From the NCBI RefSeq assembly GCF_041807705.1, contig NZ_JBGTYY010000004.1, forward strand, positions 62,001-126,000: DNA of 64,000 nucleotides. Direction: 5' to 3'. The translations under genes were made by a program, and so were the position numbers. Of this stretch, positions 25,903 to 35,612 are shown in pieces. This stretch comes from Mannheimia sp041807705 (GTDB taxonomy: Bacteria > Pseudomonadota > Gammaproteobacteria > Enterobacterales > Pasteurellaceae). A model generated the notes under the pieces. That model had not been told where the DNA came from and made no database searches. It saw nothing but the letters and a program-made list of their open reading frames with translations. Numbering within the stretch: the stretch's first letter is position 1; each line of letters starts with the position of its first letter.

Positions 25903-26820
25903 ATGGCAATTTATTACGGCTTAGATGTTGGCGGTACAAAAATTGAATTAGCCGCTTTTAATGAGAAATTAGAAAAATTACATAGTGAACGAGTGCCAAC
26001 CCCACAAACCCATTATCAAGATTGGCTGACAGCGATTAAGACATTGGTTGATACTGCTGATGCAAAATTTGGCGAAAAAGGGACTGTCGGCTTAGGCATT
26101 CCTGGCTTTGTAAACCGTGAAACAGGCATTGCGGAAATTACCAATATCCGAGTAGCTGACGGTAAAACTATTCTAAAAGATTTAGCCGAATACTTAGGGC
26201 GTGAAGTGCGTGCTGAAAACGATGCTAACTGTTTTGCCCTTTCTGAAGCTTGGGACGCAAATAACCAATCTTTCTCAACAGTGCTTGGCTTAATTATCGG
26301 CACAGGCTTTGGTGGCGGCATTGTGTTTGATGGCAAAGTTCACTCAGGCAGAATTGGTATGGCTGGCGAGGTTGGGCATATCCAGCTAAATTATCACGCA
26401 CTAAAATTATTAGGTTGGGATAAAGCACCAATTTACGAATGTGGTTGTGGTAATCAGGCTTGCTTAGATACTTATATTTCTGGTCGTGGCTTTGAGCTAC
26501 TTTTTAATGATTTAGTGGGCGAGAAAATCTCTGCGAAAGAGATCATTGAACGTTTCTACAATAACGATCAGAAAGTGGTCGAATTTGTCAAGAAATATAT
26601 TGAGCTAATGGCAATTAGCATTAGTAATCTGGTTACAATTTTAGACCCAGACATGATTGTATTTGGCGGTGGCTTATCAAACTTCGATTACATTTACGAT
26701 GCTCTGCCAAAAGCTCTGCCAAAACATTTAATGCGTTCAGCGAAAGTGCCTGTTATTAAAAAAGCCATTCACGGTGATTCAGGTGGTACACGAGGTGCGG
26801 CAGCACTCTTCTTAAAGTAG
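25903..26820 (+). CDS. nagK: N-acetyl-D-glucosamine kinase (ROK family)
   Basis: Phosphorylates GlcNAc to GlcNAc-6-P, recycling cell-wall sugar. 305 aa. ATP-binding LDVGGTKIELA at the N-terminus; sugar-site residues in ENDANCFALSEAWD; ROK zinc motif CGCGNQACLDTYISGRG (about 184-200); GGGLSNF. Close to E. coli NagK in every block. Read with pgpB, 2 nt apart; a terminator follows. Confidence 0.93.
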   Translation: MAIYYGLDVGGTKIELAAFNEKLEKLHSERVPTPQTHYQDWLTAIKTLVDTADAKFGEKGTVGLGIPGFVNRETGIAEITNIRVADGKTILKDLAEYLGREVRAENDANCFALSEAWDANNQSFSTVLGLIIGTGFGGGIVFDGKVHSGRIGMAGEVGHIQLNYHALKLLGWDKAPIYECGCGNQACLDTYISGRGFELLFNDLVGEKISAKEIIERFYNNDQKVVEFVKKYIELMAISISNLVTILDPDMIVFGGGLSNFDYIYDALPKALPKHLMRSAKVPVIKKAIHGDSGGTRGAAALFLK

Positions 26821-26827
26821 ATTTACC

Positions 26828-26860
26828 AGCCCTTTCTTTTACAGTAGAAAGGGCTTTTTT
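26828..26860 (+). terminator. Terminator of pgpB-nagK
   Basis: AGCCCTTTCT (26828-26837) and AGAAAGGGCT (26846-26855) with T-run; perfect 10-bp stem. Lies between convergent nagK and the MOSC gene. Confidence 0.9.
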
Positions 26861-26864
26861 ATAC

Positions 26865-27653
26865 TTAAGATTTAACGGTAATCTTATCTCCTACTCTAAT
26901 CACACCGCTGCTTTGTGGCACAAGGTGAATGCCGAAAACAGGCTTTCCCTTATCATTTGTATGCTTTTGTTTCAACGTTCGGAAAGGCTCTGCTTGAGGG
27001 TCTAATTCTAACGTAGATAAATTGCGGGTAATCAGCACACATCGAGTACAAAGGGCTGACTTGCGAAATAAGACTTCACCAATTTGAATTTGTTCCCAGC
27101 TTTCTTCTTCAAAGGCGATATTGCCATCGATCACAATATTTGGGCGAAAACGAGCCATTTCGATAGGAATGGGTGACCATTCTTGCACTTGTTCAAGGGA
27201 TTTTAATGACATCAACGTAACAGGGTTGCTATCTGCAAAACTAAGCAGGTTTTCTGCAAAATTTTCGACAACACGTTGGCTTTGGTTACCCAACCAACGA
27301 AGTTGCACTTCTCTACCTAAAATTTCACTTAGCCATTGATTAACACGCTTATCTGCTACCTTAGAATTAAAATGAGTTCCCCATACTTCGCTTGATTGTT
27401 CTTCAAGGAAATCTTGATAAAGTGCAACACATTTTTGACCGCTTGTATGCGTAATCACAAGCCCTGTTGAAATCGGAAAAGCGGTTAGACGATATAGCTC
27501 CAAATCTTTGCGAGCGGTAATAAATTTACCATCTGATTCGGTAATCATAAATTCACGGTCAAAATTTAGCCCCTTAGATTCAACAAAGGCTTGCGAAACT
27601 TGGGTTGGTTGAGTGGATTTTATCGGGTAAATATTGAGTTCTGTTACTTGCAT
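26865..27653 (-). CDS. MOSC domain protein (YcbX-like N-terminal beta-barrel)
   Basis: 262 aa. N-terminal MOSC_N barrel (VTELNIYPIKST..., about 1-115) and C-terminal MOSC domain with the molybdenum-cofactor cysteine in LCTRCVLITRNLSTLELDPQAEPFRTLK. Similar to E. coli YcbX (N-hydroxylated base detoxification) but without its ferredoxin domain, so a partner reductase would be needed. Function by analogy only. Confidence 0.83.
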   Translation of the reverse strand: MQVTELNIYPIKSTQPTQVSQAFVESKGLNFDREFMITESDGKFITARKDLELYRLTAFPISTGLVITHTSGQKCVALYQDFLEEQSSEVWGTHFNSKVADKRVNQWLSEILGREVQLRWLGNQSQRVVENFAENLLSFADSNPVTLMSLKSLEQVQEWSPIPIEMARFRPNIVIDGNIAFEEESWEQIQIGEVLFRKSALCTRCVLITRNLSTLELDPQAEPFRTLKQKHTNDKGKPVFGIHLVPQSSGVIRVGDKITVKS

Positions 27654-27777
27654 AGAAAATCCTCTTTTCGAAAACTAGGTACAATACTACAAGCGGTCAA
27701 AAAGTAAAAGGAATTTGCAAATCCCTTTATTGAGCGGTAAACTTGAGGTTCTTTAATCGTTACAGGTAATATAAAAA

Positions 27778-28008
27778 ATGGCAAAAAAACCGACCCAAGA
27801 TTTTGAAACTACTCTCAAAGAATTAGAAGCTATCGTTACCCATTTAGAGGCTGGGGATTTGCCACTTGAAGAGGCACTTAATGAATTTGAAACCGCAATT
27901 AAATTAGTGCAACAAGGTCAAGAACGCTTACAAAAAGCAGAGCAACGAATCCAAATTTTACTCAATAAAAACGATTCTGCCGAACTGAGCGACTACACAA
28001 AAGAATAA
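27778..28008 (+). CDS. xseB: Exodeoxyribonuclease VII small subunit
   Basis: 76 aa, all helical: TFETTLKELEAIV-type N-terminus, GDLPLEEAL and the FETAIKLVQQGQERLQKAEQRI helix. Several copies coat one XseA. Heads the xseB-ispA pair (15-nt gap), the usual order. The dxs gene that often follows is not here. Confidence 0.95.
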   Translation: MAKKPTQDFETTLKELEAIVTHLEAGDLPLEEALNEFETAIKLVQQGQERLQKAEQRIQILLNKNDSAELSDYTKE

Positions 28009-28023
28009 TAAGAGAGCAATAAA

Positions 28024-28917
28024 ATGAGCTATTGTTTAGCGACCGATCTTACCACTCAACAAATACGGATAAATGATTTTTTGGCTTCAAAGCTAACTGA
28101 GTACGCAGCCTTTCATTCTCCATTAATTAAAGCAATGGAATATGCGGTTTTATTAGGCGGAAAGCGTGTTCGCCCGTTTTTAATATATGCCACAGGTAGA
28201 ATGCTAGGCGTGCCGCTTGAGAAATTGGATCATAGTGCAGGGGCGATGGAATCTATCCACGCCTATTCATTAGTTCACGATGATTTGCCCGCAATGGACG
28301 ATGATAAATTACGTCGAGGTAAACCAACTTGCCATATCGCCTTTGATGAAGCCACCGCTATTTTAGCAGGCGATGCATTGCAAAGTTTTGCCTTTGAGTT
28401 GATTGCAACCGACCCATACCTTTCCGATAAAGAAAAAGTGGCTCAAATCAGAGAATTATCAGCTGCTGCTGGTGCTAAAGGAATGTGCTTAGGGCAAAGT
28501 TTGGATTTGATTGCGGAAAATAAAGCGGTCAATTTAGAGGAATTGGAATTAATTCATCGTAACAAAACAGGAGCGTTAATTCTCTCTTCTGTAATGATGG
28601 GATTTAATCTTTCCGAGAATTCGCAAAATTTAGCGATAAAACAACCGCTTGTAAATTATGCAAAAGCCATTGGTTTAGCTTTTCAAGTGCAAGATGATAT
28701 TTTAGATGTGGTTGGCGAAACTGATAAAATTGGTAAAACCGTTGGTTCTGATGAAAACTTAAATAAAAGCACCTATCCAAAATTATTAGGGTTGGAAGGA
28801 GCAAAACAAAAAGCTGAAAATCTCTACCAAACAGCCTTAAATTCTTTGCAGCAGCTTCCTTTTGATACTACAGCATTAAAAGAGTTAGCCGATTTTATTG
28901 TAAAACGTGAAAACTAA
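28024..28917 (+). CDS. ispA: Farnesyl diphosphate synthase
   Basis: Condenses IPP with DMAPP/GPP to farnesyl-PP for quinone and undecaprenyl synthesis. 297 aa. First aspartate-rich motif DDLPAMDDDxLRRG (about 90-103), second motif FQVQDDILDVVGE (about 223-235), GGKRVRP IPP site. An uptake signal lies in the coding sequence (about 28643). The operon ends in a terminator 6 nt later. Confidence 0.96.
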   Translation: MSYCLATDLTTQQIRINDFLASKLTEYAAFHSPLIKAMEYAVLLGGKRVRPFLIYATGRMLGVPLEKLDHSAGAMESIHAYSLVHDDLPAMDDDKLRRGKPTCHIAFDEATAILAGDALQSFAFELIATDPYLSDKEKVAQIRELSAAAGAKGMCLGQSLDLIAENKAVNLEELELIHRNKTGALILSSVMMGFNLSENSQNLAIKQPLVNYAKAIGLAFQVQDDILDVVGETDKIGKTVGSDENLNKSTYPKLLGLEGAKQKAENLYQTALNSLQQLPFDTTALKELADFIVKREN

Positions 28918-28922
28918 AAAAG

Positions 28923-28947
28923 AAAACCTAGCATTTGCTAGGTTTTT
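28923..28947. terminator. Terminator of xseB-ispA
   Basis: AAAACCTAGCA (28923-28933) / TGCTAGGTTTT (28936-28946), 2-nt loop spacing as drawn (in practice 4 nt), then T-run. Convergent with the amidotransferase gene. Confidence 0.88.
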
Positions 28948-28952
28948 TATGG

Positions 28953-29753
28953 TTAAACGTGGTGTCCTGCTTCTGGCAATGTGCCTTCAATTTCATATAC
29001 CACATCGCCGTCTTTAAAGAAAACATAACTGCCATTTTTCATTTTGGTCCAGTTTTCATTTTTGGTAAGTGGCTGGGTGGTAATAATCGTCACTTTATCG
29101 GTAATTTTAGTATATTGACTAAAATCAATCGATACATCATCATCACGCAAGGCTTTGCCAAACGGTGCTTTACGGCAAACGTAATGCAGATTAGTCGTAC
29201 AACGGGCAATCATCCAATGACCGTTGGATAAAACAAAGTTAAATACCCCGTGTTCTGCAATTTTTGAGGTAATTTGCACTACCGCATCAAAAATCTCTTT
29301 TTCACTTGGTTTAGCCGGATACAGCTCTTTTAATTCCGACACAATACGGCAAAATGCCGCTTCAGAATCTGTTGTGCCAATCGGCTGATAATGACACTCT
29401 TTGCAAACACCAACCCCTTCAACCGTACCGTTGTGAGCAAAAACCCAGTTCTCGCCCCATAATTCACGAATAAAAGGGTGGGTATTTTCCAAATTTACAT
29501 CACCACGAGTCGCTTTACGGATATGGGCAACTACATTTAACGATTTAATTTGATACTGGCTAATTGATTCCGCCATTGGCGAGGAAGCCCCCGGACGATT
29601 ATCACGGAAAACTCGTACGCCTTTACCTTCAAAAAACGCAATGCCGAAGCCATCAGTATGGTGATCGCTTAATCCCCCTCGCCGCCGAAAGCCTTCAAAA
29701 GAAAAGGTAATATCCGTTGGCGTATTACAATTCATTCCAAGTAATTGACACAT
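28953..29753 (-). CDS. Class II glutamine amidotransferase, YafJ family
   Basis: 266 aa, Ntn hydrolase fold only, with the nucleophile Cys2 (MCQLLGMN) and the HIRKATRG, FAHNGTVEG and TTDSEAAFC blocks of glutaminase domains. There is no synthase partner domain. The closest group is the E. coli YafJ (putative amidotransferase) family; the acceptor is unknown. Single gene. Confidence 0.87.
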   Translation of the reverse strand: MCQLLGMNCNTPTDITFSFEGFRRRGGLSDHHTDGFGIAFFEGKGVRVFRDNRPGASSPMAESISQYQIKSLNVVAHIRKATRGDVNLENTHPFIRELWGENWVFAHNGTVEGVGVCKECHYQPIGTTDSEAAFCRIVSELKELYPAKPSEKEIFDAVVQITSKIAEHGVFNFVLSNGHWMIARCTTNLHYVCRKAPFGKALRDDDVSIDFSQYTKITDKVTIITTQPLTKNENWTKMKNGSYVFFKDGDVVYEIEGTLPEAGHHV

Positions 29754-29886
29754 AATTTAATCTTTTATTCTTAATAAGTTACAACAAATCAATAGTGATA
29801 TTTAAACAGATTGATAGAAAACTTCAATGCTATTTCCATAAAAAGCTTATGCCTTATTTTTATAATATATGACTTTTTTATGCTAT

Positions 29887-30672
29887 TTAATTGTATTCTT
29901 TTTTAAATAGCGACATTAAAAAGAGCATTCCGGCACAAATCACTACCGATGGTCCAGCAGGGGTATCTTTCCAACCCGATAATAACAACCCTCCCGTTAC
30001 CGTAATAATGCTGAATAAAATAGCAATAAAGACCATTTTCTCGGGCGTTTTCGCAAATCGTCTTGCTGTTGCAGACGGAATAATCAGTAGTGAGGTAATG
30101 ATTAATGCCCCCACAAATTTCATACTTAATGCAATGGTTAATGCAGTTAAAATCATCAATAATAGACGCAAGCGAGCGACATTTAAGCCTTCAATTTGGG
30201 CGAGTTCCGGGCTAATTGTGATGGATAATAAGCGTTTCCAAAAAATCATCAGCACTGATAAAATCAGAATTGCTCCGATACCGATAAAAATCACATCAGA
30301 AAAATTAATTGCCAGTAAATCGCCAAATAGGTAAGACATTAAATCGACTCTCACGTTATCCAGCAAACTAATGGTAATCACACCAAGCGAAAGGCTGGTG
30401 TGAGCAATAATACCTAATACCGTATCCACCGAATAGTTGGTTTTTTGCTCAAGCCAAACCAGCAAAACGGCTAAAATAATCGTCATCGCAATAACTGCGA
30501 TGTAGGGATCAATTTGCAGAAAAATGCCAAGTGCCACACCCAATAGTGCTGAATGGGAAAGTGTGTCACCAAAATACGCCATTTTTCGCCAAACAACAAA
30601 AGCACCCAAGGGTGCGGTAATAAAGGCTAAACAAACACCTGCAAGCCACGCAGGCAGTAAAATATCAAACAT
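29887..30672 (-). CDS. znuB: Zinc ABC transporter permease ZnuB
   Basis: 261-aa inner-membrane permease with about eight helices. FDILLPAWLAGVCLAFITAPLG at the start, and the conserved GDTLSHSALLGVALG and SMKFVGALIITSLLIIPSATAR. Start ATG 30672 has GGAAGAGAT. znuC and znuA are not adjacent, so the permease is encoded apart from the rest of the transporter. ZnuB is more likely than a manganese permease, from overall similarity. Confidence 0.87.
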   Translation of the reverse strand: MFDILLPAWLAGVCLAFITAPLGAFVVWRKMAYFGDTLSHSALLGVALGIFLQIDPYIAVIAMTIILAVLLVWLEQKTNYSVDTVLGIIAHTSLSLGVITISLLDNVRVDLMSYLFGDLLAINFSDVIFIGIGAILILSVLMIFWKRLLSITISPELAQIEGLNVARLRLLLMILTALTIALSMKFVGALIITSLLIIPSATARRFAKTPEKMVFIAILFSIITVTGGLLLSGWKDTPAGPSVVICAGMLFLMSLFKKEYN

Positions 30673-30730
30673 ATCTCTTCCAAATAACAACAAGCGGTTG
30701 TTTTTCCCTAAAATTTTGCAAATTTACGGA

Positions 30731-32068
30731 TTATTTATACCGCTTGATCTCACTTAATTCATCTTGTGATTTCAGCCACGCCATTTTTTCTTTAATCTGT
30801 TTTTCCATTCCTCGTTCTGTAGGAAAATAGAATTGCGTATCTTTAAGTTCAGGCGGAAAGTAATTCTCCCCTGCGGCGTAAGCATTCGGTTCATTATGGG
30901 CATAACGATATTCTTCACCATAACCTAATGATTTCATTAAATTCGTTGGAGCATTGCGTAAATGCTCCGGCACATCATAATCTTTTGCCTCTTTTGCTAG
31001 GCGTTTTGCTTCATTGAAGGCTTGGTAAACCGCATTACTTTTAGGAGCAACTGCAAGATAAATAATGGCTTGGGCAATAGCTCTTTCTCCCTCATAAGCA
31101 CCGACTCGGGTAAAGCAATCCCACGCCGCTATGGCAATTTGCATTGCTCTTGGATCTGCATTGCCTACATCTTCCGAAGCGATGGCAAGTAATCTCCTTG
31201 CCACATAAAGCGGATCGCCACCTGCGGTTAAAATGCGAGCGTACCAATATAGTGCACCGTCCGGAGATGAGCCTCGAATGGATTTATGTAGAGCAGAAAT
31301 GAGATCATAATAACGATCGCCCCCTTTATCAAAACGAGCTTGTCGTTCGCCCAGCACTTCCGTAAGCAAATCTTTGTTTAATACTTTTCCTTGAGGGGAG
31401 TTTTCTGCCATATCTGCCATCAATTCAAAGCAATTTAAGGCAAAGCGAGCATCGCCATTAACATAATCGGCAAGTAAGCTCAGCACATCATCTTCAAGAT
31501 GTAATTTTTCATTGCCTAGCCCACGTTCTGTATCTGCCGCCGCCATTTGCAAAATTTTTAAAATTTCGACCGCTTGTAGTGGCTTTAAGATATAAATTCT
31601 GGCTCGAGAAAGTAACGCATTATTGAGTTCAAACGAAGGGTTCTCTGTTGTTGCTCCAATAAAGATGATCGTACCATCTTCAATATGGGGTAAAAATGCG
31701 TCTTGCTGACTTTTATTGAAGCGGTGGACTTCATCAACAAAGAGCAACGTGCGTCTGCCTGATTGTCGATTTAGTTTTGCTCGCTCAATGGCTTCTCGGA
31801 TCTCTTTTACACCACTAGTTACGGCTGAAATACGTTCTACTTCTGCATCAAAATGATGGGCAATAATTTCAGCTAAGGTAGTTTTACCCGTTCCCGGTGG
31901 GCCCCAGAAAATCATAGAATGGCTATGCCCTGCTTCAATTGCTCTGCGTAGCGGTTTGCCTTCGCCAATCAGATGAGATTGCCCTACATATTCAGTTAAA
32001 TTTTGAGGACGCATTCTAGCTGCAAGCGGTCGAAAATCTTCTGCAAAATCAAAAGACAAGCTACTCAT
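30731..32068 (-). CDS. rarA: Replication-associated recombination protein A (MgsA/RarA)
   Basis: AAA+ ATPase acting at stalled replication forks. 445 aa. Walker A GPPGTGKT (about 56-63), Walker B LLFVDEVHRFNKSQQDAFLP, sensor GATTENPSFELN, and the C-terminal MgsA tetramerisation domain (SIRGSSPDGALYWYARIL...). It is 9 nt downstream of mreD on the same strand and may share its transcript. Confidence 0.95.
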   Translation of the reverse strand: MSSLSFDFAEDFRPLAARMRPQNLTEYVGQSHLIGEGKPLRRAIEAGHSHSMIFWGPPGTGKTTLAEIIAHHFDAEVERISAVTSGVKEIREAIERAKLNRQSGRRTLLFVDEVHRFNKSQQDAFLPHIEDGTIIFIGATTENPSFELNNALLSRARIYILKPLQAVEILKILQMAAADTERGLGNEKLHLEDDVLSLLADYVNGDARFALNCFELMADMAENSPQGKVLNKDLLTEVLGERQARFDKGGDRYYDLISALHKSIRGSSPDGALYWYARILTAGGDPLYVARRLLAIASEDVGNADPRAMQIAIAAWDCFTRVGAYEGERAIAQAIIYLAVAPKSNAVYQAFNEAKRLAKEAKDYDVPEHLRNAPTNLMKSLGYGEEYRYAHNEPNAYAAGENYFPPELKDTQFYFPTERGMEKQIKEKMAWLKSQDELSEIKRYK

Positions 32069-32077
32069 CTTTACCTC

Positions 32078-32566
32078 TTAGCGTAAGCGAAGTTGGCGGC
32101 GAATATGACGCATTAGTAGGAAAATCCAAGGCCAAAGCACGCCACTAATGACTGCTCCTAGTATTTCTTGTGAGTTAAATTCAGCACTATGCAAAATGAA
32201 TTCAACCACAAAAATGGCGAAACGGATCAGTACGATATATGCTATTACCAGCAAACTTTGTAACCAAAGCGACAAATTACGCAAAATGAGGTGGTACTTC
32301 GCGACAAAATAAATGGCTATAGACAATATTAAGGCGTGAATACCTAAAATTGAGCCTAAGATTAGATCCCACACAATGCCTGCTAAAAAAGCGGTGCCGA
32401 CACTGATTTTATCCGGTAATGCTAATGCCCAGTAAATCAACACCAATACAACCCAAGTTGGGCGTAAGCCTTGAAATCCAACTGGCCAAGGCATAATTTC
32501 TAGTACAAAGGCAATTACAAAAATCGCAAGAATAACCAGAATCTGAAAAATTGGGTTTGTTCTCAT
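32078..32566 (-). CDS. mreD: Rod shape-determining protein MreD
   Basis: 162 aa, about five to six membrane helices, part of the elongasome with MreB/MreC/RodA. Its ATG shares a base with the mreC stop (TAATG), so the two are translationally coupled. Sequence blocks (MPWPVGFQGLRPTWVVLVLIYWALALP) are typical of MreD. Confidence 0.94.
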   Translation of the reverse strand: MRTNPIFQILVILAIFVIAFVLEIMPWPVGFQGLRPTWVVLVLIYWALALPDKISVGTAFLAGIVWDLILGSILGIHALILSIAIYFVAKYHLILRNLSLWLQSLLVIAYIVLIRFAIFVVEFILHSAEFNSQEILGAVISGVLWPWIFLLMRHIRRQLRLR

Positions 32567-33618
32567 TATTCCGCTCCTTGTTCTATATGATGCTCTTCTA
32601 CTTCCACATCAGGCTGTGAAGCAGGGTTTTCGTTAATTTCATCAAGATCAATCTGCTCTTCTTTAGCATCTAGTTGAACTTCTGTTTTCTTATTCGACAT
32701 CTGTTTTAATCGGTCAAATGGATTTACGCTGTTTCGTCTCTCTTCTACGATTTCACGCACTTGTTCAGGCGATAAACTTTGGCTGTAATTCTTCTCTTCT
32801 GCTGTTGGCCAAAGTAATAGTAGATAACGCAAGCGGTCAAATGAGGCTAGCGGTCGAGCAACAATCCTAGCAAACTGGCTTTTTGTATCATTTTCGACCG
32901 TTTCCACAATCGCAACAGGATAACCTTCGGGGAAGCGTCCGCCTAAACCGGAAGTAACTAACACATCGCCTTTTACAACATCAATAGAGCGAGGTAGATT
33001 ATCAACAATTAGTTCATTATTTAGCCCTGTTCCGTTTACGATACCACGCACATCATTACGCAATACCTGCACCGGAGTGGCGTGGGTAATATCGGTTAAA
33101 AGCAGAACACGGCTTGATTTTTCGCCTACGGAAATAATTTGCCCTACAACACCTCTTTCATCAATCACAGGTTGTCCAACAAAAGCACCATCTAAACGAC
33201 CTTGATTAATAATAACTTGCTGGCGGTAAGCATCCATTTCGGCGGCCAGAACCTCCCCGATCTTTTTATATTCATCTTGGCGGAGCGGCGAACTTAGCAG
33301 TAATCTTAAACGTTGATTTTCTACCTTTAATTGATCGAGTAATAATAAATCCGCATTTTTTTCTCTTAGTTGCTCTTTTAGTAGATTATTTTCTAACTGT
33401 AGCTTGTTGTTATCAATAAAATTACCACTCACACCATCTAAGATCGAGCGAGGAGTATTTGCAAAGTAATATAAGCCACTAACCGCCGTTTCTAATATAT
33501 TACGAGCTTGAATCATCAATGAGCTTCGACCATCAGAAATAATCAGGATAATAGATAATATCACTGCAATTATCAGACGCATTCCTAGTGAAGGAGCTTT
33601 AGCAAAAATTGGTTTCAT
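32566..33618 (-). CDS. mreC: Rod shape-determining protein MreC
   Basis: 350 aa. One N-terminal membrane helix (about 12-30), a coiled coil (about 70-110, KLQLENNLLKEQLREKNADLLLLDQLK in pieces) and the double beta-barrel periplasmic domain. The C-terminal tail is acidic and low-complexity (VEVEEHHIEQGAE). 102 nt after mreB. Confidence 0.94.
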   Translation of the reverse strand: MKPIFAKAPSLGMRLIIAVILSIILIISDGRSSLMIQARNILETAVSGLYYFANTPRSILDGVSGNFIDNNKLQLENNLLKEQLREKNADLLLLDQLKVENQRLRLLLSSPLRQDEYKKIGEVLAAEMDAYRQQVIINQGRLDGAFVGQPVIDERGVVGQIISVGEKSSRVLLLTDITHATPVQVLRNDVRGIVNGTGLNNELIVDNLPRSIDVVKGDVLVTSGLGGRFPEGYPVAIVETVENDTKSQFARIVARPLASFDRLRYLLLLWPTAEEKNYSQSLSPEQVREIVEERRNSVNPFDRLKQMSNKKTEVQLDAKEEQIDLDEINENPASQPDVEVEEHHIEQGAE

Positions 33619-33720
33619 TAGAAAATATAATGTGAAATTTATTGGGAATATATAACGAAAATTGACAATAGATCATATCCATTGCCAACTTTCAATTTAC
33701 TATTTAACTAGAAAAGATGA

Positions 33721-34773
33721 TTATTCATCAGAGCTAAATACGTCTCCACCGTGCATATCGATCATTTCGAGGGCTTTACCGCCGCCACGTGCAACACAAG
33801 TAAGAGGATCTTCCGCTACGACAACAGGTACACCAGTTGAGTCAGCAAGTAAGCGATCTAGGTTATGTAATAAAGCTCCACCACCTGTTAATACCATTCC
33901 TCGTTCGAAAATATCTGCGGCTAATTCCGGAGGACATTGCTCTAAAACTGATTTAACCGCTTCAACAATACCATCTAACGGCTGCTCGATAGCTTCTAAA
34001 ACGTGCTTTGAACTAAGCTCAAAAGTACGAGGAGCACCTTCTGCTAAATTATGACCGTGCACTTCCATTGTTTTAATATCATCATCAGATTCAATTTTAG
34101 CGGTTGCAATTTCTTGCTTGATACGCTCAGCCGTTGCTTCACCGATAGCAGAGCCGAAATGACGGCGAACATAGGCAATGATAGCATCGTCTAATTTATC
34201 GCCTCCAATACGAACAGAGGTTGAATACACAATACCATTTAACGAAAGCACCGCAACTTCAGTTGTACCGCCGCCGATATCAATTACCATCGATCCCATT
34301 GCTTCGTGTACAGGCAAACCTGCACCGATAGCCGCTGCCATCGGTTCTTCAATTAAATAGACTTCACGAGCCCCTGCCCCGATTGCTGATTCTTTAATTG
34401 CACGGCGTTCTACCTGCGTTGCCCCGGCCGGCACACACACTAAAACACGCGGACTTGGACGCATAAAGTTATTGCTATGAACTTGTTTAATAAAGTGTTG
34501 CAACATTTTTTCTGTTACAAAGAAGTCTGCAATAACACCATCTTTCATCGGACGGATTGCCATAATGCTTTTTGGGGTACGACCTAACATTAATTTTGCG
34601 TGTGAGCCTACTGCTGCGATGCTTTTTAGCGATCCCATACGATCTTGTCTCACTGCAACCACCGAAGGTTCATCTAAAACAATTCCTTGCCCTTTCACAT
34701 AAACTAATGTATTAGCTGTTCCGAGATCGATGGAAAGATCGTTTGAAAATAACCCTAAAAATTTTTTAAACAT
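33721..34773 (-). CDS. mreB: Actin-like rod shape protein MreB
   Basis: 350 aa, bacterial actin that directs side-wall synthesis. DLGTANTLVYVKG phosphate 1 loop, DIGGGTTEVAV phosphate 2 loop and VLTGGGALL adenosine motif are all present. ATG 34773 gives the usual MFKKFLG start; a TTG 15 nt earlier is in frame but unlikely. First gene of mreBCD. Confidence 0.97.
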   Translation of the reverse strand: MFKKFLGLFSNDLSIDLGTANTLVYVKGQGIVLDEPSVVAVRQDRMGSLKSIAAVGSHAKLMLGRTPKSIMAIRPMKDGVIADFFVTEKMLQHFIKQVHSNNFMRPSPRVLVCVPAGATQVERRAIKESAIGAGAREVYLIEEPMAAAIGAGLPVHEAMGSMVIDIGGGTTEVAVLSLNGIVYSTSVRIGGDKLDDAIIAYVRRHFGSAIGEATAERIKQEIATAKIESDDDIKTMEVHGHNLAEGAPRTFELSSKHVLEAIEQPLDGIVEAVKSVLEQCPPELAADIFERGMVLTGGGALLHNLDRLLADSTGVPVVVAEDPLTCVARGGGKALEMIDMHGGDVFSSDE

Positions 34774-34883
34774 ACAAGAATCCGTCAAATAAAATTATTA
34801 AATAAATTAGGCACAATATTGTGCGAACATTGCCGTTAATATACCAAAAAATGGGGGTATTCAGCAATGAAAAATTTAGGCTG

Positions 34884-35513
34884 TTAGAAAATTTGCTTTG
34901 CCAGTTGATAAGCATAAATCAACAAGCTAAAGGCGATAAAATACATAATCAACCCTGTAACTGCATCTAAAATTTGCCAAGTTATACGTTTAGCAAAATA
35001 AGGGGAAAGCAATCTTGCTCCGTACCCTAACCCAAAAAACCATATAAATGAGCAAAGCAACGCCCCTACTAAGAAATATATCTTACCTTCAAAATCTAAT
35101 TTTCCGCCAATACTCCCCACAATCACAACAGTATCAATATAAACGTGAGGATTTAAAAAGGTAATTGCAAAAGTAATCATTAAGGCTTTTTTAAGACTCG
35201 AGGCATTTTCCCCATTTGCTACAAGGTAATCACTACTTTTAAATACACTGATAAACGAACGGCTACCGTAAGTGAAGAGAAAAATTGCACCTAATAGTGA
35301 AATAACTAAACTGAGAATAGGTAATTCTGAAATGAGTGTGCCTAGCCCTAGCACACCAATCGTCATTAGCAACACATCACCTAGAAAGCAAGTAAGAGCA
35401 ATCCAAAAAACGTGTTGTTTAAGTATGCCTTGTTTTAGCACAAAGGCATTTTGAGCTCCTATAGAGACAATTAAACCAAAACAAACAATAAACCCTTGAA
35501 TAAAAGTATTCAT
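34884..35513 (-). CDS. argO: LysE/ArgO family amino-acid exporter
   Basis: 209 aa, six membrane helices, RhtB/LysE fold. Diagnostic SIGAQNAFVLKQGI near the N-terminus and TFLNPHVYIDTVVIVGSIGG in the middle place it with ArgO/LysE (basic amino-acid export) rather than RhtB. ATG 35513 has GAGGAAAAA in front; the much longer upstream frame overlaps the udk promoter and is not credible. Confidence 0.85.
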   Translation of the reverse strand: MNTFIQGFIVCFGLIVSIGAQNAFVLKQGILKQHVFWIALTCFLGDVLLMTIGVLGLGTLISELPILSLVISLLGAIFLFTYGSRSFISVFKSSDYLVANGENASSLKKALMITFAITFLNPHVYIDTVVIVGSIGGKLDFEGKIYFLVGALLCSFIWFFGLGYGARLLSPYFAKRITWQILDAVTGLIMYFIAFSLLIYAYQLAKQIF

Positions 35514-35612
35514 TTTTTCCTCGAAATTGATTACAAGCGGTCGATTATACAGAAAATTTTGCAAAAATTCGGTATAATTTGCAGGATACTTTTTGACTGA
35601 ATAGGAAATTTT

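Noticed and set aside
29891..30334. Long plus-strand open frame opposite znuB
   Set aside because: It mirrors the znuB codons, has no ribosome site and no recognisable domain.
34774..34788. Longer mreB start at TTG 34788
   Set aside because: The ATG at 34773 gives the conserved MFKKFLG start.
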